A stretch of DNA of 64,000 nt from Acetivibrio thermocellus ATCC 27405 (GTDB taxonomy: Bacteria; Bacillota; Clostridia; Acetivibrionales; Acetivibrionaceae): contig NC_009012.1 of assembly GCF_000015865.1 (NCBI RefSeq), forward strand, positions 620,001-684,000, read 5' to 3'. The position numbers and the translations under genes were made by a program. The notes under the pieces were generated by a model. It searched no databases. It saw nothing but the letters and a program-made list of their open reading frames with translations, and was not told the DNA's origin. Positions 8,908-18,257 of the stretch are shown here, one piece after another; positions within the stretch are counted from its first letter, which is position 1; every line of letters starts with the position of its first letter.

Positions 8908-9288
8908 TTATTTACGCTTCATGACTTTTACTTTAAAGGTAAATCCATTAGAACAACGGTATGTTTCAACCCCATTGTCTTTATTAACTAATACCAGCTT
9001 TTTAGCTTCTCGTTCAGCCATTACATACATTTCATCTTCTGTGTTTAATGGAGTTCCGTCAATATAGGTAAGCGAAAATTTTTTATCAGTGTTACTTTGC
9101 GTCTTTTCTTCCAGGGTTACGCTAAAGTCGGCAGCGATACATCGCAATAGTAGGTTAATTATATATTCAGGTGGCTTACGTTTGCCCGTCTCCCAGTCTT
9201 GCAATGTGCGTAACGGTATATCGTAATGCTCTGCAAGTTGTTTTTGCGTAAGCTTTGCTTGTCTACGCACTTCACGAATTCGAGACAT
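8908..9288 (-). CDS. XRE-family transcriptional regulator
   Basis: 126 residues. An N-terminal lambda-repressor-type HTH (about 1-55, LTQKQLAEHYDIPLRTLQDW then ETGKRKPP) is followed by an unrecognised C-terminal domain ending in a basic tail. It probably represses its own promoter. On the minus strand TTGACA (9366-9371) and TAAATT (9343-9348) are 17 bp apart, and the middle of three palindromic operators fills that spacer. The start ATG at 9288 follows AAGGATGTGAT. Likely the island's immunity-type or maintenance regulator. Confidence 0.8.
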   Translation of the reverse strand: MSRIREVRRQAKLTQKQLAEHYDIPLRTLQDWETGKRKPPEYIINLLLRCIAADFSVTLEEKTQSNTDKKFSLTYIDGTPLNTEDEMYVMAEREAKKLVLVNKDNGVETYRCSNGFTFKVKVMKRK

Positions 9289-9316
9289 ATAATCACATCC
9301 TTGAATTTTTTGTACA

Positions 9317-9395
9317 CACGCAATGCGTGCTTTTTCATGTTTAATTTAACACGCAATGCGTGTTTTGTCAATAATCTTTACGCACGCATTGCGTG
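9317..9395. promoter_or_regulatory. Three palindromic operators at 33-bp spacing
   Basis: CACGCAATGCGTG occurs at 9317-9329 and 9350-9362, and its reverse complement CACGCATTGCGTG at 9383-9395. Start to start is exactly 33 bp each time, about three helical turns. The middle copy lies between the -35 and -10 boxes of the XRE gene. Cooperative binding of the XRE protein to one face of the DNA is the natural reading. Confidence 0.75.
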
Positions 9396-9408
9396 TGTAC
9401 GAAGATAA

Positions 9409-9975
9409 TGCCGATGTCTACGATTGGATTAGAAACCGGCCTAATCGTCTGTGTTATCGTCCGTCCGGAAAATCCCTCAATTGTAAGGTTTATTGGTAAC
9501 TTGATGTTTAAAACGGCTTTAATCGAAACTCAAACGGTCAATAAAACCTGCTGGTTTCTTCGTCCTACATGATAATCCACTGGTTCCACGAAATCCGTGA
9601 TATGCCAAAAAATAAATTTAAAAATTCCGTGGTTTTCCCATCATATTGGGCTTATTGCGGGCGACGGATAAAACGATGCTAAAATCCAGAGTTAAATATT
9701 TGTTTTAGGTGTATGTGATTATAAAATTCAATACCATAGCCCGTAATCTATTTAGAATAGTTTAAGATGAGCCAGCCGACCTTTTGGGAATTTAAAGGAT
9801 GAGGGGACAAAAACTTGAACTATTTACACAACATAGTTAAGATTCTGGCAATACTCATCTTATCTTGACACGACCGTATAAAACACGCTTATACATTGTT
9901 TTTAATGCTTAAAATCGCTTTACAATCGCTTTGCAATTATAGTCTTGAGTTTTGGTCGACTCGGTTTGTAAAAAC
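9409..9975. other. Gene-free stretch of the island before IS66
   Basis: No open frame of useful size on either strand. It holds CGGATAAAAC (9665-9674), a variant CGTATAAAAC (9875-9884) and CCGGCCTAAT (9436-9445). TAAGATGAG (about 9762) is repeated inverted as CTCATCTTA (about 9855), with an inner AACTAT/ATAGTT pair. Possibly a replication or transfer origin, or simply regulatory DNA. Confidence 0.4.
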
Positions 9976-10039
9976 GTAAGCGTCTAATAACACGGTGTAT
10001 AGAAAAAAAGCAAAAACTCATATAAAATAAGTTTTTGCA

Positions 10040-11575
10040 CTATTTACAGGCGGCTTGTACATCGGGACTCCATGGGAGATAATCTTCCAGGAATTCAGGA
10101 TTCTGGCCGAACTGCACACCCGGTAGTTCGCTAAAGATGTAATAAAGATATTTATATGGGTTAATATCGTTAGCCTTAGCACTTTCGACAATGCTATAAA
10201 CAGCAGCGCTTGCATCCGCTCCTCTCGGGCTTCCGCTGAACAGCCAGTTTTTTCTTCCCAGGGTAAAGGGACGAATGCTGTTCTCCGAGAGGTTATTAGA
10301 TATGGAGCAGTTACCGTCTAAAAGATAGTTCATGAAGTCTTCCTTGTTATTCAGGGCATATTGAATGGCTTCACCTATTTTAGACTTTGGCAGGACCTTG
10401 TCTTTAACCGAATCAACCCACGACCAAAAGGCCTCTAAAACGGGTGTTTCCTGTTTCAGACGCTCCAATCTTCGCTGCTCCTGAGTAAGTTTTTCAAGAG
10501 TCTCTTCAATTTCAAACAGCTTGTTGCAGAATCTTATTCCCTGGCTTGGAATGGTTGCTTCCGGACTCTGGGTATCTTTCGGAAGTGCATCCCGGAAATA
10601 TCGCCGAAGATGTGTCCAACACATACACCTTGTAATCTCCGGAACTTTCTTATACCCGGAGTAAGCATCTGTATGTAGAAATCCACTGAACCCTTTAAGG
10701 AATTCCTGAGGATATTTACCATTACGCCCGGGCTGGTACTGGAAGAGCCTGATCTGCTTTTTACAGTACTTCCCGCTACTGTATACCCACATGTATGAGT
10801 TCGTGGTGTTGCTCCGGCCTTCCTCATTTAGCACCTGAACCGTGGTTTCGTCGGCATGCAGGTATTTTTCCTGCAGGAGTTTTTTATGCATCAAATCCAC
10901 CAATGGCATCAGCCAGTCACGAGCTGCAGCCAGAATCCAGTTGGACATAGTCTCCCGCTTTAAATTGACACCCAGCATCTTCCACTCATTTTCCTGGCGG
11001 TAAAGAGGGAGATGGTTTACAAACTTCTGATGCATAATCCATGCTACAGTAGAAGGAGATGCCATAGAATGCTGAATCACAGGATATGGCATTGGCGACT
11101 TTTCCATATATGGCTCTCCATTTTTGCGACAGGTACGGCATTCAAAGGTTTCACGGTAATAGTCGATTACCCGGATCTTAGCAGGAATGAATTCGATCTC
11201 AGTGCGGATGAATTCTTTTCCGACAGAAACGAGGTCTGTTCCGCAAGCCTCACAATAGCGGTCTTCTTCTGCAAGTGTACAGAGACGTTTGTCATGAGGG
11301 ATGTCTTTTAAAAGATCAGTCCTCTGGCCCTTGTACTTCCTTCTAATGTAGCCCTGTACTTCTTTAAGATCAGGCTCCGGTGCCTGCGGAACAGCATAAA
11401 CCTCTGCTTCATCAAAAAGAGACACCTGCCCCACAGAAAGGGCTGATGTCTTCTCAGAACTTCTGCCGTACAGCTTACGAGTCAGATAAGCAACTGTTTC
11501 ATGAAGCCGTTTGTTTTCCAGCTCCAACTCGTTTATGCGGTTTTCCAGGGTTGCTATCTGCTCTGCTGTGCTCAT
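10040..11575 (-). CDS. tnpC: IS66 transposase TnpC
   Basis: 511 residues. An N-terminal leucine-zipper-like coiled coil (about 1-35, repeating E-L-E pattern) leads to LYGRSSEK. A zinc-binding region follows (CEACG ... CRTCRKNG). The DDE domain has Asp residues in HADETTVQV and HTDAYSGYKK and Glu in NLSENSIRPFTLG. The C-terminal IS66 domain includes KANDINPYKYLYYIF. It is the DDE transposase of IS66. The ATG at 11575 (MSTAEQ) follows GAGGAAACAG. Full length and intact. Confidence 0.94.
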   Translation of the reverse strand: MSTAEQIATLENRINELELENKRLHETVAYLTRKLYGRSSEKTSALSVGQVSLFDEAEVYAVPQAPEPDLKEVQGYIRRKYKGQRTDLLKDIPHDKRLCTLAEEDRYCEACGTDLVSVGKEFIRTEIEFIPAKIRVIDYYRETFECRTCRKNGEPYMEKSPMPYPVIQHSMASPSTVAWIMHQKFVNHLPLYRQENEWKMLGVNLKRETMSNWILAAARDWLMPLVDLMHKKLLQEKYLHADETTVQVLNEEGRSNTTNSYMWVYSSGKYCKKQIRLFQYQPGRNGKYPQEFLKGFSGFLHTDAYSGYKKVPEITRCMCWTHLRRYFRDALPKDTQSPEATIPSQGIRFCNKLFEIEETLEKLTQEQRRLERLKQETPVLEAFWSWVDSVKDKVLPKSKIGEAIQYALNNKEDFMNYLLDGNCSISNNLSENSIRPFTLGRKNWLFSGSPRGADASAAVYSIVESAKANDINPYKYLYYIFSELPGVQFGQNPEFLEDYLPWSPDVQAACK

Positions 11576-11672
11576 AAAATACTGTTTCCTCGCTGTTTTT
11601 TGATATATCAATTATATCACGAAATAGCCAGGAAATCCAGTAAATATGCGGCCTGGCGACATTTTTTTCCTG

Positions 11673-12029
11673 TTAAATGCAGGCTCCTATCTCTATCTTT
11701 TTTACTGCTTTAGGCTGGTCAATTGAGAGGCCTTCAAGCAGCCAACGGAATTCCTGGGGGGTGAGTGCCCGAACCGCATCAGCATTCATGGGCCATTGAA
11801 ATTTTCCGTTTTCCAGGCGCTTGTATAGGAGAACAAAACCGTCGCCTTCCCAATAGAGCGCTTTCATCCGATCCCGCCGCCGGCCACAAAAGAGAAACAG
11901 ACTGTTCTGGAATGGGTTCAACTGAAAGTTCTGTTGAACAATAGCTGCCAGTCCGTCAATAGCTTTCCGCATGTCTGTATACCCGCAGGCTATATAGATC
12001 TTTTCAGCCTTGGAGATGTCACCTAACAT
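11673..12029 (-). CDS. tnpB: IS66 accessory protein TnpB
   Basis: 118 residues, Orf2/TnpB family. Recognisable by CGYTDMRKAIDGLAAIV, FLFCGRRRDRMKALYWEGDG and a C-terminal LTPQEFRWLLEGLSIDQPK. It is required for IS66 transposition; its mechanism is unclear. Its start overlaps the end of tnpA by 11 bp, which suggests coupled translation. Confidence 0.94.
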   Translation of the reverse strand: MLGDISKAEKIYIACGYTDMRKAIDGLAAIVQQNFQLNPFQNSLFLFCGRRRDRMKALYWEGDGFVLLYKRLENGKFQWPMNADAVRALTPQEFRWLLEGLSIDQPKAVKKIEIGACI

Positions 12030-12387
12030 TCTGTATCGCCCTCAGTGTATTCTCAATCAACGCAGCAGATGCGTTATTGCTTAGTTCAAGAGTTATTGAG
12101 CCGATGCGGATAACTATATCAGATGACATGCTCTTTATTTCGGAATTACTGTGTGTAGTTTGCGTTGAAATGTCGATTGGTACTATTAGGCTATTTTCTG
12201 AATTTATGGGCGTAAGGGCTTCACATGCAGCTAATCGGACTTTTTTCAACCAGTAGTAGTAACTCTTTGGATTGATATCGTGTTCTGTACACCATGCAGT
12301 AACTGTCTGGCCACTGCTCCGGCATTCACGTATGATGTCGGTCCACTTATTTAATCTGTACTTTTGGGTAACTGCTCTGGTATTCAA
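12019..12387 (-). CDS. tnpA: IS66 accessory protein TnpA
   Basis: 122 residues with an N-terminal HTH-like region. The signature WTDIIRECRSSGQTVTAWC then HDINPKSYYYWLKKVR is typical of the small IS66 TnpA. It probably binds DNA at the element ends. First gene of the tnpABC operon; overlaps tnpB. Confidence 0.92.
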   Translation of the reverse strand: MNTRAVTQKYRLNKWTDIIRECRSSGQTVTAWCTEHDINPKSYYYWLKKVRLAACEALTPINSENSLIVPIDISTQTTHSNSEIKSMSSDIVIRIGSITLELSNNASAALIENTLRAIQNVR

Positions 12388-12556
12388 CTCTAAATCCTCC
12401 TTTGGAGTTTTTCAAGTTAGTCGAAAAACTCTAAAAAATCTAGATTTAGAGTATTGTCTCATAGTCCAGGGGGAATTTCTATACACTGTCTTATTGGACG
12501 CTTACGTAAAAACCTTGTGAAGAGTTGCTTACGCTCGAAAAATAATGGTTAAAAAC

Positions 12557-12586
12557 ACCCCTTAGCAAAATAGACTGCTAAGGGGT
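12557..12586. terminator. Terminator of the restriction operon
   Basis: ACCCCTTAGCA (12557-12567) pairs with TGCTAAGGGGT (12576-12586). On the minus strand it is followed by GTTTTTAACC, on the plus strand by ATTTATAT. It lies downstream of the type III Res gene and outside the IS66 duplication. Confidence 0.8.
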
Positions 12587-12699
12587 ATTTATATGACTTT
12601 AAAAAGGATTAATTTTCAATAAAGACGAAACTCACAATTCATCTAATAATTCTTTTATGCTTATTGTTTTATCAAATATTGCAGCGCCTGTTAAAAGAA

Positions 12700-15675
12700 C
12701 TACTTTACTACTACTTTCTCCTCTATAAATCCTTCAAAACTATCTATATCTTCAAATCCTACTTCAGTACCTAAAGCCTCAAAATGTTTCTTCCCGCATT
12801 CAATTTTAGCTCTTTCTGTTGGTCTTAGGGCATCAAACATAGTATCAGCTTTGGTTTCCAGTACAAAGTACAGTTTATCTTTGCCATCTACATCAATTAG
12901 TACAGCCCAGTCAGGATTATAGCTGCCTAATGGAGTGGGTATAGTAAACCAGCCGGGAAGTTTTGCATACAACTTAACCTTGCTATTGTTTTCGAAACTT
13001 CTGGCAAATCTCTCTTCTGTAGCACTATCATATACAACATATTCATATACTGACTTCTTACTTGCCATCATGTTTTTGGATAAATAGCCTATAAGCTCCT
13101 CACTTTCAAAGAGTTCTTGTGCATAATATTCGTCGTCACCTATCTTTGTGTATTTAATGCCGTCAACTATCATATTCCTCATTTTAGCGGTTATAATTTG
13201 TGATACCTGCTCCATATATTTTTGTGGGTTCTTCTTAAAAAGGTGGAGTGTTTTACTTCTTATCAGTATCTCAACAATAGTTTTTCTTGTTAAATTGGTT
13301 TCGTTCTGAAGATAAGCAATAATATCAGGCAGAGTTTCCTTCTGGTTATCCAAAACAACTGCATATCTGTCTGATTCTTTTGCCTCAATTCCACCCGCAC
13401 TAATATCAAGCCCTGCTTTTGTATATATTAGCTTTGGTGAACTTACAAACAGGCTTCTCTGCATCTCTTTGCAACATTCCTCAATAAGCTTTTCACTGTC
13501 AAAGTCCACAGAATAGGTAGTCTTGTATTTTATCCTGTTCCAAAGCTCTTTAAATTCAGGGTCAAGGTATACCTGCTTATTAAGCTTAATAGTTTTTTTA
13601 TCACTATTGTTCCTGATATTAAGTCCGCTGCACACTTTTCTGGCAAGAGCGGTAATCTCCGCTCTTACATGTTCATATTCTTCCGGTACATTTAGCTTGT
13701 TGTCTTTTATATCATTTTTCAGCTTGTACTGCACTTCACCTGATTCATTAATATAACCATTATTCAAAAATGCTTTGAAAATGGTTTCGGAAGCTTCCTG
13801 ACCTAAATATTTTACACTTCCATCCACTTGTTTTACCGGGATGTTGGCAAACAAATGACTTTCAATAATACCAAATCTTATGCCGCTTTCAGTTTCGTAT
13901 TCTTTCTGAAGTTTAGCTGCAAATTCCTCATAGCTTTCATTAGCGATAACCGTCAATGTGTTTATAAAAGAACCATACTGGCGTTCTCCTTCCTGATTAA
14001 CACAAAGACGCAGGCCACGACCAATCTCTTGACGCTTTTTAACCTCGCTCTGTGTTTCATTTAGGGTACATATCTGGAACACATTGGGGTTATCCCAGCC
14101 TTCACGCAAAGCCGAGTGGGAGAAGATAAATCTAAGTTTAGTATCAAAAGATAAAAGGCGCTCCTTGTCTTTCATAATCAAGTTGTAAGTATCCTCATCA
14201 TCTTGCGTAGAACCGCTGGTATCTTTTAAGACACCTTTCTTATCCGCTGAAAAATAGCCATTGTGGACTTCTTCAGCAGCGGTATCTAAATCAATATCTT
14301 TAAACAGCGTATTATACTTAGGCAGTCTTATGAGGTCTTTATAATGTTTTTCAAAGAGCTTTGCATAGATACCCTTTTGAGGATTCCCATTTTCATCATA
14401 GTAGCGATAATTTGCCACTCGGTCTATAAAGAACAGGCTCAGCACTTTTATTCCCAGCTTATTTAATACCAGTTCTTTGTCTAAATGCTCCTCTATAGTC
14501 TTTCTAATCATCTGTTCTTTTATGGCCAGGTCGTCCACATCTCCTATAGCTTTACCTATACGTAGAATATCCGGCTTGCTTGTAAAGGCAACGTATTCGT
14601 TCCCTTCTTCGCAATAAATCTCGCTGACAATATATCCTTCATAGACATCACGCCCTCCGGATTTTTCATAAAGGTCATCTCCACGTTTGACTGTTACCGC
14701 TTTCCGTTTTACCACACCTTTTCTATCTTTGACATCCATCTCTATTTTGGCTGTTATAGGAGATTTTTTATTGTCTACAGATAAAAGCTTCAAGTAAGCT
14801 TTATTGTGGTAGTCTTTAGTTGTAAACCCAGCAACTTCTATCTGCTTAACCAAACCCAAATTATAACTATCTACTGCATCCAGCTTATAAACCAGATTGT
14901 GCCTTTCCACATGGGTTGCTGAGTAACGTAATATACATAAAGGATTTAGAGATTTAATAGCTTCTTTGGCTTTAGGAGTCGTGTCTACCGATTGTGGCTC
15001 ATCTATAATAACAATGGGTCTCGTCTCTTGAATAAGCTCAATAGGTTTCATACCGTTTAATCTATCATTTGTCCTATGAATAATATTGGCCTTATTTTCC
15101 TTAGTAGGGTCTGTAAAACTCTTCCTAAAAGCGTCAATGTTTATAACCATAATCTCAATATTATCGCTCACCGCAAAACTTCTTACCTGTTCCAGTTTGC
15201 TACTATCATATATGAAGTAGTGGTAAATTGTATTATCATATAATTCCTTAAAATGTTCCTCTGTAATCTGTAAGGTCTTATACACACCTTCTTTAATGGC
15301 AATACTGGGAACAACAATAATAAACTTGGAAAACCCATAGTTTTTATGGAGTTCAAAGATGGTCCTTAAGTAAACATAAGTTTTACCAGTACCGGTTTCC
15401 ATCTCTATATCAAAGTCGTATTCTCCGGCTTTTAGAAACTTTGTCTGTGGCAGGCCATTCCTAAGCTGAACTTCTTGCAAATTCTTAAGTATCTCTTCTT
15501 CATCCAGTTCAAGCCTGTTGCCTATACCGTTTTCTGTATCAAACAGGCCTATTTGCCCATTATAAGCTGATACGGTAAAATTAGTATGCATAGGCGTTTG
15601 GCCTCTAAACAAATCCACAACGGAAGCTATGGCCTGCTGTTGGTATTCCAGGTTTTTATCAAATTTCAGCTTCAT
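12700..15675 (-). CDS. Type III restriction enzyme, Res subunit
   Basis: 991 residues, normal for Res. It contains an SF2 ATPase: Walker A TGTGKT (94-99), the DEAD-box-like motif IIDEPQSVD, and a later helicase domain with HSALREGWDNPNVFQICTL and QEIGRGLRL. A C-terminal PD-(D/E)xK nuclease reads YNPDWAVLID then FVLETKAD. It cuts DNA at a distance from two unmethylated sites in a complex with the Mod subunit. The start ATG at 15675 follows GGGAGG. It is 16 nt downstream of mod in the same operon and is the last gene. All motifs look intact. Confidence 0.94.
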   Translation of the reverse strand: MKLKFDKNLEYQQQAIASVVDLFRGQTPMHTNFTVSAYNGQIGLFDTENGIGNRLELDEEEILKNLQEVQLRNGLPQTKFLKAGEYDFDIEMETGTGKTYVYLRTIFELHKNYGFSKFIIVVPSIAIKEGVYKTLQITEEHFKELYDNTIYHYFIYDSSKLEQVRSFAVSDNIEIMVINIDAFRKSFTDPTKENKANIIHRTNDRLNGMKPIELIQETRPIVIIDEPQSVDTTPKAKEAIKSLNPLCILRYSATHVERHNLVYKLDAVDSYNLGLVKQIEVAGFTTKDYHNKAYLKLLSVDNKKSPITAKIEMDVKDRKGVVKRKAVTVKRGDDLYEKSGGRDVYEGYIVSEIYCEEGNEYVAFTSKPDILRIGKAIGDVDDLAIKEQMIRKTIEEHLDKELVLNKLGIKVLSLFFIDRVANYRYYDENGNPQKGIYAKLFEKHYKDLIRLPKYNTLFKDIDLDTAAEEVHNGYFSADKKGVLKDTSGSTQDDEDTYNLIMKDKERLLSFDTKLRFIFSHSALREGWDNPNVFQICTLNETQSEVKKRQEIGRGLRLCVNQEGERQYGSFINTLTVIANESYEEFAAKLQKEYETESGIRFGIIESHLFANIPVKQVDGSVKYLGQEASETIFKAFLNNGYINESGEVQYKLKNDIKDNKLNVPEEYEHVRAEITALARKVCSGLNIRNNSDKKTIKLNKQVYLDPEFKELWNRIKYKTTYSVDFDSEKLIEECCKEMQRSLFVSSPKLIYTKAGLDISAGGIEAKESDRYAVVLDNQKETLPDIIAYLQNETNLTRKTIVEILIRSKTLHLFKKNPQKYMEQVSQIITAKMRNMIVDGIKYTKIGDDEYYAQELFESEELIGYLSKNMMASKKSVYEYVVYDSATEERFARSFENNSKVKLYAKLPGWFTIPTPLGSYNPDWAVLIDVDGKDKLYFVLETKADTMFDALRPTERAKIECGKKHFEALGTEVGFEDIDSFEGFIEEKVVVK

Positions 15676-15691
15676 TTTAGACCATACCTCC

Positions 15692-17524
15692 CTATATAGT
15701 TATAAATTCTTCAATTCCGCCGGATTTAAGTATTTCCTTGATATTGGTCTTGTTACTGTCTGTCTTAAATCCATTATCCTTAAATACAACTCTGCTGCTT
15801 TCAGGTGATAATTCTTTTATTTTTGTCAAAATACCCTTAGCAACCTCTGTTGTAATTTCATTATCAAGGCAAATCATCAGCATGCCATAGCCAATAGAAT
15901 AGACTTTCTTACCGGCAATTGTAAACTCATCAACTGGATAAGTCAGGTCAAGACCGTATTTGAGCATTATCTCATAAACAACATCAAGTTCCGTCCTGCC
16001 TTCCACAAAGTTATCTACATAATCCATTAAAGATTGCTCTAAATTATCATAATCCGGCTGCCATTTTCTGATATTTGAAGTATCGAGCTTGAACACCTTA
16101 AAGCCGATATCAAGGTTTTCTATATTCCCTTTATCTTTATATTCCTCTTTGATTTTTTCTCCTGCACGGCGGATACGCTCTTTGCCTATCTCAGAAATAT
16201 TCATATATCCGGCCTTATAAGCTTCGCTATTTTCATCCGTTGGCTCTGGGAGCTGTACCATAATAAATCTACGGTTGCCACCATCTTCAGCATTAAGCTG
16301 CATTACGGCGTGGGCTGTAGTGGCAGATCCAGAGAAGAAGTCGAGGATTATAGAATCTTTGCTTGATCCCAACTCTAATAAAAACTTCAACAAACCTGTT
16401 GGCTTAGGATTGTTAAATAACAATCCCCCAAACAGTTCCTTTATTTCACGTGTTCCTTCTTGATTTGAGGCGATTTTGTCTAACCATGTATTTGCTAAAA
16501 CTCCTTCAGCCATTTTTTCTGATAAAAATATCTTATAGCGTGGTTTTCCTTCTCCATTACGTGGAAAAACAATTCTATTATCTAACAGCAATTTCTCAAA
16601 TGTTTCTTTCTTAAAGCGCCATTCATCGGTTATTGTTTTGCCTGTTGGTGTAACTATAGAATAAACCGCTCCTCCAACATTCGTACAAGGCATTGTTGTG
16701 TATGGACCACGGGGATCATTATCTGGATTCTTATAACTTCCCATATCCAGGGAAGGTGTAACTTTGTTAAGGATATTACCAAATCGCTTTGCGTAGATAA
16801 GCACATACTCATGGATTGGGGAGATATTCTGAGATAAATTAGCTTGACTATCCCGGCGTTTCCTTACACAGTTAGCAATAAAATTATCTTCTCCAAAAAT
16901 CTCATTACAAATCTTCTTTAAGTTATCTACCTCATTATCATCAATACTAATAAAAATAACACCATCATCTGAAAGTAAATTCCTTGCAAGCCTAAGCCTT
17001 GGGTACATCATATTCAGCCAGTCGGTGTGGTATCGACCACTGGTTTCAGTATTTGTGCTTATTGCTTTGCCATTGCCATCTACTTGCCCTGTAATTCTCT
17101 TATAGTTTTCAAGACTATCATGGAAATCATCCCTATATACAAAGTCTTTCCCCGTGTTGTAAGGCGGGTCTATGTAAATCATTTTAATCTTGCCATAGTA
17201 GCTCTTTTGCAAAAGCTTCAATACCTCTAGGTTATCGCCTTCTATGTAAAGGTTCTGGGTTGTATCCCAGTTTTTACTTTCTTCTTTACATGGTCTTAAC
17301 GTTCCCAGTGAAGGTGTTTGGGATAAACGCAAGGCTCGCCCTTTACCGTTCCAGGTGAAATTATAGCGTTCGTTACTATCATCTACATATTCACCTAAAA
17401 GTTGCTTCAGCTTTTCAAAATCTACCTTTCCCTCTGTAACAACTTCAGGAAACATGGTCATTAACTTCTTGATATTTTCTTCCCCTATGTCCGGGGTTTT
17501 TCCCGTAAGAGTTGTTTCTATCAT
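15692..17524 (-). CDS. Type III DNA adenine methyltransferase, Mod subunit
   Basis: 610 residues. The catalytic motif IYIDPPYNTGKDF (D119-Y122) precedes the SAM motif LDFFSGSATTAHAVM near residue 400, the beta-class order of N6-adenine Mod proteins. The variable region between them sets the asymmetric target sequence, which cannot be read from sequence alone. It methylates one strand and guides Res. Its first codons overlap the end of the upstream DUF4391-like gene by 4 bp (ATGA), so translation is coupled. Confidence 0.94.
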   Translation of the reverse strand: MIETTLTGKTPDIGEENIKKLMTMFPEVVTEGKVDFEKLKQLLGEYVDDSNERYNFTWNGKGRALRLSQTPSLGTLRPCKEESKNWDTTQNLYIEGDNLEVLKLLQKSYYGKIKMIYIDPPYNTGKDFVYRDDFHDSLENYKRITGQVDGNGKAISTNTETSGRYHTDWLNMMYPRLRLARNLLSDDGVIFISIDDNEVDNLKKICNEIFGEDNFIANCVRKRRDSQANLSQNISPIHEYVLIYAKRFGNILNKVTPSLDMGSYKNPDNDPRGPYTTMPCTNVGGAVYSIVTPTGKTITDEWRFKKETFEKLLLDNRIVFPRNGEGKPRYKIFLSEKMAEGVLANTWLDKIASNQEGTREIKELFGGLLFNNPKPTGLLKFLLELGSSKDSIILDFFSGSATTAHAVMQLNAEDGGNRRFIMVQLPEPTDENSEAYKAGYMNISEIGKERIRRAGEKIKEEYKDKGNIENLDIGFKVFKLDTSNIRKWQPDYDNLEQSLMDYVDNFVEGRTELDVVYEIMLKYGLDLTYPVDEFTIAGKKVYSIGYGMLMICLDNEITTEVAKGILTKIKELSPESSRVVFKDNGFKTDSNKTNIKEILKSGGIEEFITI

Positions 17525-18246
17525 TCGTTATCGCCTCCAAGCAATTTATTTTTACTCTGTTCTAATCTCTTAATCTCTATATTTAGCTCCATTCTGCGGT
17601 TAAACTGGGTTTCCTTCTTGAGTTTAGACCGCAGATTTGCAATTCTTTGCTCTATATCTTCTATCTTTGCCGAGAGTTCTCTTGCCTTGTCACCTGTTAT
17701 GGTGTCATCTGTCGGCATAATGGCTGATAGGTTATAAATACTGATAGCGTCAACTATATCACTATAAAGCGTATATAGGTTTGTAAACCTCATTTGCTTT
17801 ATATCAAGCTTAGCGAATAAAGCACTATCATTCCTTAACCAGTCAGTAGAGATAAATTCGTCAATGGTATTCTTGCTGCTGTCACTTTGGCTTGTCCTCT
17901 GGTGAGCCACATAGAACCGTATTTTATCTTCATGCTTGAAAATCAGCAGCATAGGGTAAGGAATAGTCCTCATAATAATCTCGGCTATTCTGTTAAGGCC
18001 ATAATCTTTGTTTACAATTACTTCTATAACTTCAATTTCCGGATATTCTCGCACTTCATCCATATATGCCTGTACGTTAATTGTTTCTGGTTTAAGACAA
18101 TAAAGCCATACTATCTTATCTATGATATCTGAAAACAAATACTTATCGCTGGAAGACAAATTGGCATTTTCATAAAACAGCTTTTTATATATAGTGCTAC
18201 CGATAAAGCAGCTATCAGGGATGTTTAAGAAACTATAATCACCCAT
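17521..18246 (-). CDS. DUF4391-like protein of the restriction operon
   Basis: 241 residues, soluble. The C-terminal third is a coiled coil (about 190-238, rich in E, K, L, ending LEQSKNKLLGG). The N-terminal part is mixed alpha/beta with KHEDKIRFYVAHQRT. It resembles DUF4391 proteins, which I recall beside helicase and methylase genes in clostridial restriction loci; that family name is from memory. It lies 11 nt after the helicase gene and overlaps mod, so it is an obligate part of the operon. Function unknown, possibly an adaptor or specificity factor. Confidence 0.7.
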   Translation of the reverse strand: MGDYSFLNIPDSCFIGSTIYKKLFYENANLSSSDKYLFSDIIDKIVWLYCLKPETINVQAYMDEVREYPEIEVIEVIVNKDYGLNRIAEIIMRTIPYPMLLIFKHEDKIRFYVAHQRTSQSDSSKNTIDEFISTDWLRNDSALFAKLDIKQMRFTNLYTLYSDIVDAISIYNLSAIMPTDDTITGDKARELSAKIEDIEQRIANLRSKLKKETQFNRRMELNIEIKRLEQSKNKLLGGDNE

Positions 18247-18257
18247 AGCTACTCCCC

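Larger units (their letters stand above)
9976..12505 (-). mobile_element. Intact IS66-family insertion sequence
   Basis: The terminal inverted repeats are 28 bp with three mismatches. The left starts GTAAGCGTCTAATAA (9976) and the right ends as its near-complement at 12505. The direct flanks are a perfect 8-bp duplication GTAAAAAC (9968-9975 and 12506-12513), the size typical of IS66. It contains tnpA, tnpB and tnpC on the minus strand, all uninterrupted. It inserted into the gene-free stretch between the XRE gene and the restriction operon. The insertion looks recent. Confidence 0.95.

Noticed and set aside
12625-12699. Short frame after the Res gene, minus strand, reading VVLLTGAAIFDKTISIKELL
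   Set aside because: It looks protein-like and follows GAGGAG, but there is no usable start codon. It may be a relic of another small gene, so it was not listed.
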